Below, piece by piece: positions 62,786 to 64,000 of a DNA stretch of 64,000 nucleotides. A program made the position numbers and the translations under genes. Numbering within the stretch: position 1 is the stretch's first letter; every line of letters starts with the position of its first letter. Below the pieces are notes generated by a model. The model was not told the DNA's origin, did no database searches, and saw only the letters and a list, made by a program, of their open reading frames with translations. Source of the DNA: Eudromia elegans (Eukaryota; Chordata; Aves; Tinamiformes; Tinamidae). The stretch lies in contig PTEX01000293.1 in assembly GCA_003342815.1 (NCBI GenBank), forward strand, positions 324,172-388,171. The letters are read 5' to 3'.

Positions 62786-64000
62786 CCACGTGGCCACCGT
62801 GCCTGTTCACTGTCATTGACACCCGCAGCCTTACCCACCCGCAAGCAAGGTTCAGGGGCTCTCTGGAGGAGGCCTCCTCACGCGGTGCCCCAAGAGAGGC
62901 TCCCACAAGCCGCCTAAGGCACCGAGGGAAAGACCACAACGGTCTGAGGGGCTTAAGTTATTGGGTAGAAATAACTGGGAACCCAGGAATTGTAAACGTG
63001 CGTGTTACCATTTCTCTCAGTTTTGTTCACTGGATGATCCGACTCGTTGGTTGTGGTTTTTTATTTTATTTTTTTCTGATGAAATGCGTGGTTAATCTTC
63101 AGTTCCAGGCAATACACACACTGTTTCTCTAGCGGACAGCTAGTAACCCGTGTCTCCTGTAGCAAGCAGTGCTGAAGGTGAGTACCCTGTACCAGCCTGA
63201 GGAAGGGCCCAAGTGGTCGAGAAGATCAGAGCATGTTTGAAGCTTCTTTTCACTCTGTCTAGGTTGTAGGAAACATAAAAGCATATGGTGTGTCTAATAT
63301 ATCCGTATAGTTGCCTTAACCGTGGAAAAAAGTAGAAATATTTGGTTTGCTGAGAGTTTCCCTGCTGCCCAAACTGCCTTTGCCATATACTTAAGCAGAT
63401 GCTTGAGGTTTGTTGGATGAATGTCCAGCAGTGGGAAACATCAGCACTGTAACATTGAATCTGGTTGAATGCACTTCTCTGTGGAAGGGGGAAAAAAAGG
63501 ATCATCAGCTCAAACTTTGCCTATTGGATGTTAAAGAGAAACTGCCTTCAATTTTCCACATAGATCCCACAGATGGAAATTATCGGGAATTCCTGTTAGA
63601 CACAAGTTAGCTTTTGTGCGTTGTGAGTCTCGGAATTGGATGCATTTCAGAAACTGTGTATTATTTAATTACATTTAATGTTTAACATTTTGTATCATGA
63701 TAGGTATAAAGGTAAAAAAATCTGAAATCTAGAGCATTCTTTATTCTGTTTCATTTTGATTTCTGTCCTGGAAATTATCAAAATGTGCATTTTATTACAA
63801 GATTCTTGCATTTTAACTTTTTGGGTGACAAAGTACTATGATAACTTCTAATGAGTTAAAACCTAATGTGTGTTTTCCAACTATGTTTACAGTGCCGTTG
63901 AATATATATATATATACACACAAATACAGCTGTATGAATACAGTGATTAATATGATAAATATGAGAAACATTAGAATTGCTATATTTACTACATTTCATA
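62786..64000 (+). other. 3' untranslated region of the terminal exon, truncated by the window
   Basis: This sequence follows the TAG stop. It shifts from GC-rich (62786-62960) to AT-rich towards the right edge. I found no AATAAA hexamer after the stop, so the polyadenylation site is probably beyond 64000 or uses a variant hexamer. AUUUA-type motifs occur at 63663-63667, 63673-63677 and 63984-63988, and could act in mRNA stability. The short open frames here (for example 62767-63132 and 63410-63610) show no recognisable family and are read as untranslated sequence. The right-hand limit is unknown. Confidence 0.6.
63902..63922. repeat. (AT)7(AC)3 compound microsatellite in the 3' UTR
   Basis: Seven AT units are followed by three to four AC units. 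It sits about 1.1 kb after the stop codon, so if transcribed it lies in the 3' untranslated region. Confidence 0.9.

Overview
The window looks like nuclear DNA of a vertebrate, most likely a bird. It has long non-coding sequence, overall CpG depletion broken by short CpG-rich patches, canonical GT/AG-type splicing signals and no bacterial-style gene packing. I see no Alu-, L1- or other mammal-type repeats, and almost no recognisable transposon debris in 64 kb. That sparseness fits avian DNA, but it is an inference: I did not recognise a diagnostic CR1 3' end, so a non-avian reptile is not excluded.

Only one protein-coding segment can be supported well. It is a plus-strand terminal exon at 62589-62785, preceded by a strong polypyrimidine tract and AG acceptor. 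It encodes 64 whole codons: a Lys/Thr/Ser-rich hydrophilic linker, a Gly/Ser/Ala cluster and a short hydrophobic C-terminus, then TAG. This is the layout of the C-terminal signal of a GPI-anchored surface protein. I could not assign the gene. The 3' untranslated region follows and appears to run off the right edge, since no AATAAA is visible after the stop codon.

The preceding 62.6 kb is best read as the last intron of this gene, possibly with intergenic DNA or unrelated non-coding transcripts at the left. Inside it are three isolated CpG-rich patches (about 3.93-4.17, 31.88-32.22 and 56.64-56.90 kb), plus a GC-rich stretch just upstream of the terminal exon. There are several AT-rich blocks with homeodomain-type core sites that resemble conserved non-coding enhancers, mostly in the right-hand third. 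One minus-strand segment (about 11.47-11.81 kb) ends like a polyadenylated mRNA and may be a retrocopy. There are also a few microsatellites and short tandem duplications.

The many 60-160-codon open frames have no family signature that I recognise. They overlap on both strands, cluster in GC-rich DNA and lack convincing flanking splice sites, so they are treated as chance. I did not find a convincing undescribed system. The most useful leads are the intronic CpG islands and enhancer-like blocks, and the unassigned GPI-type exon.
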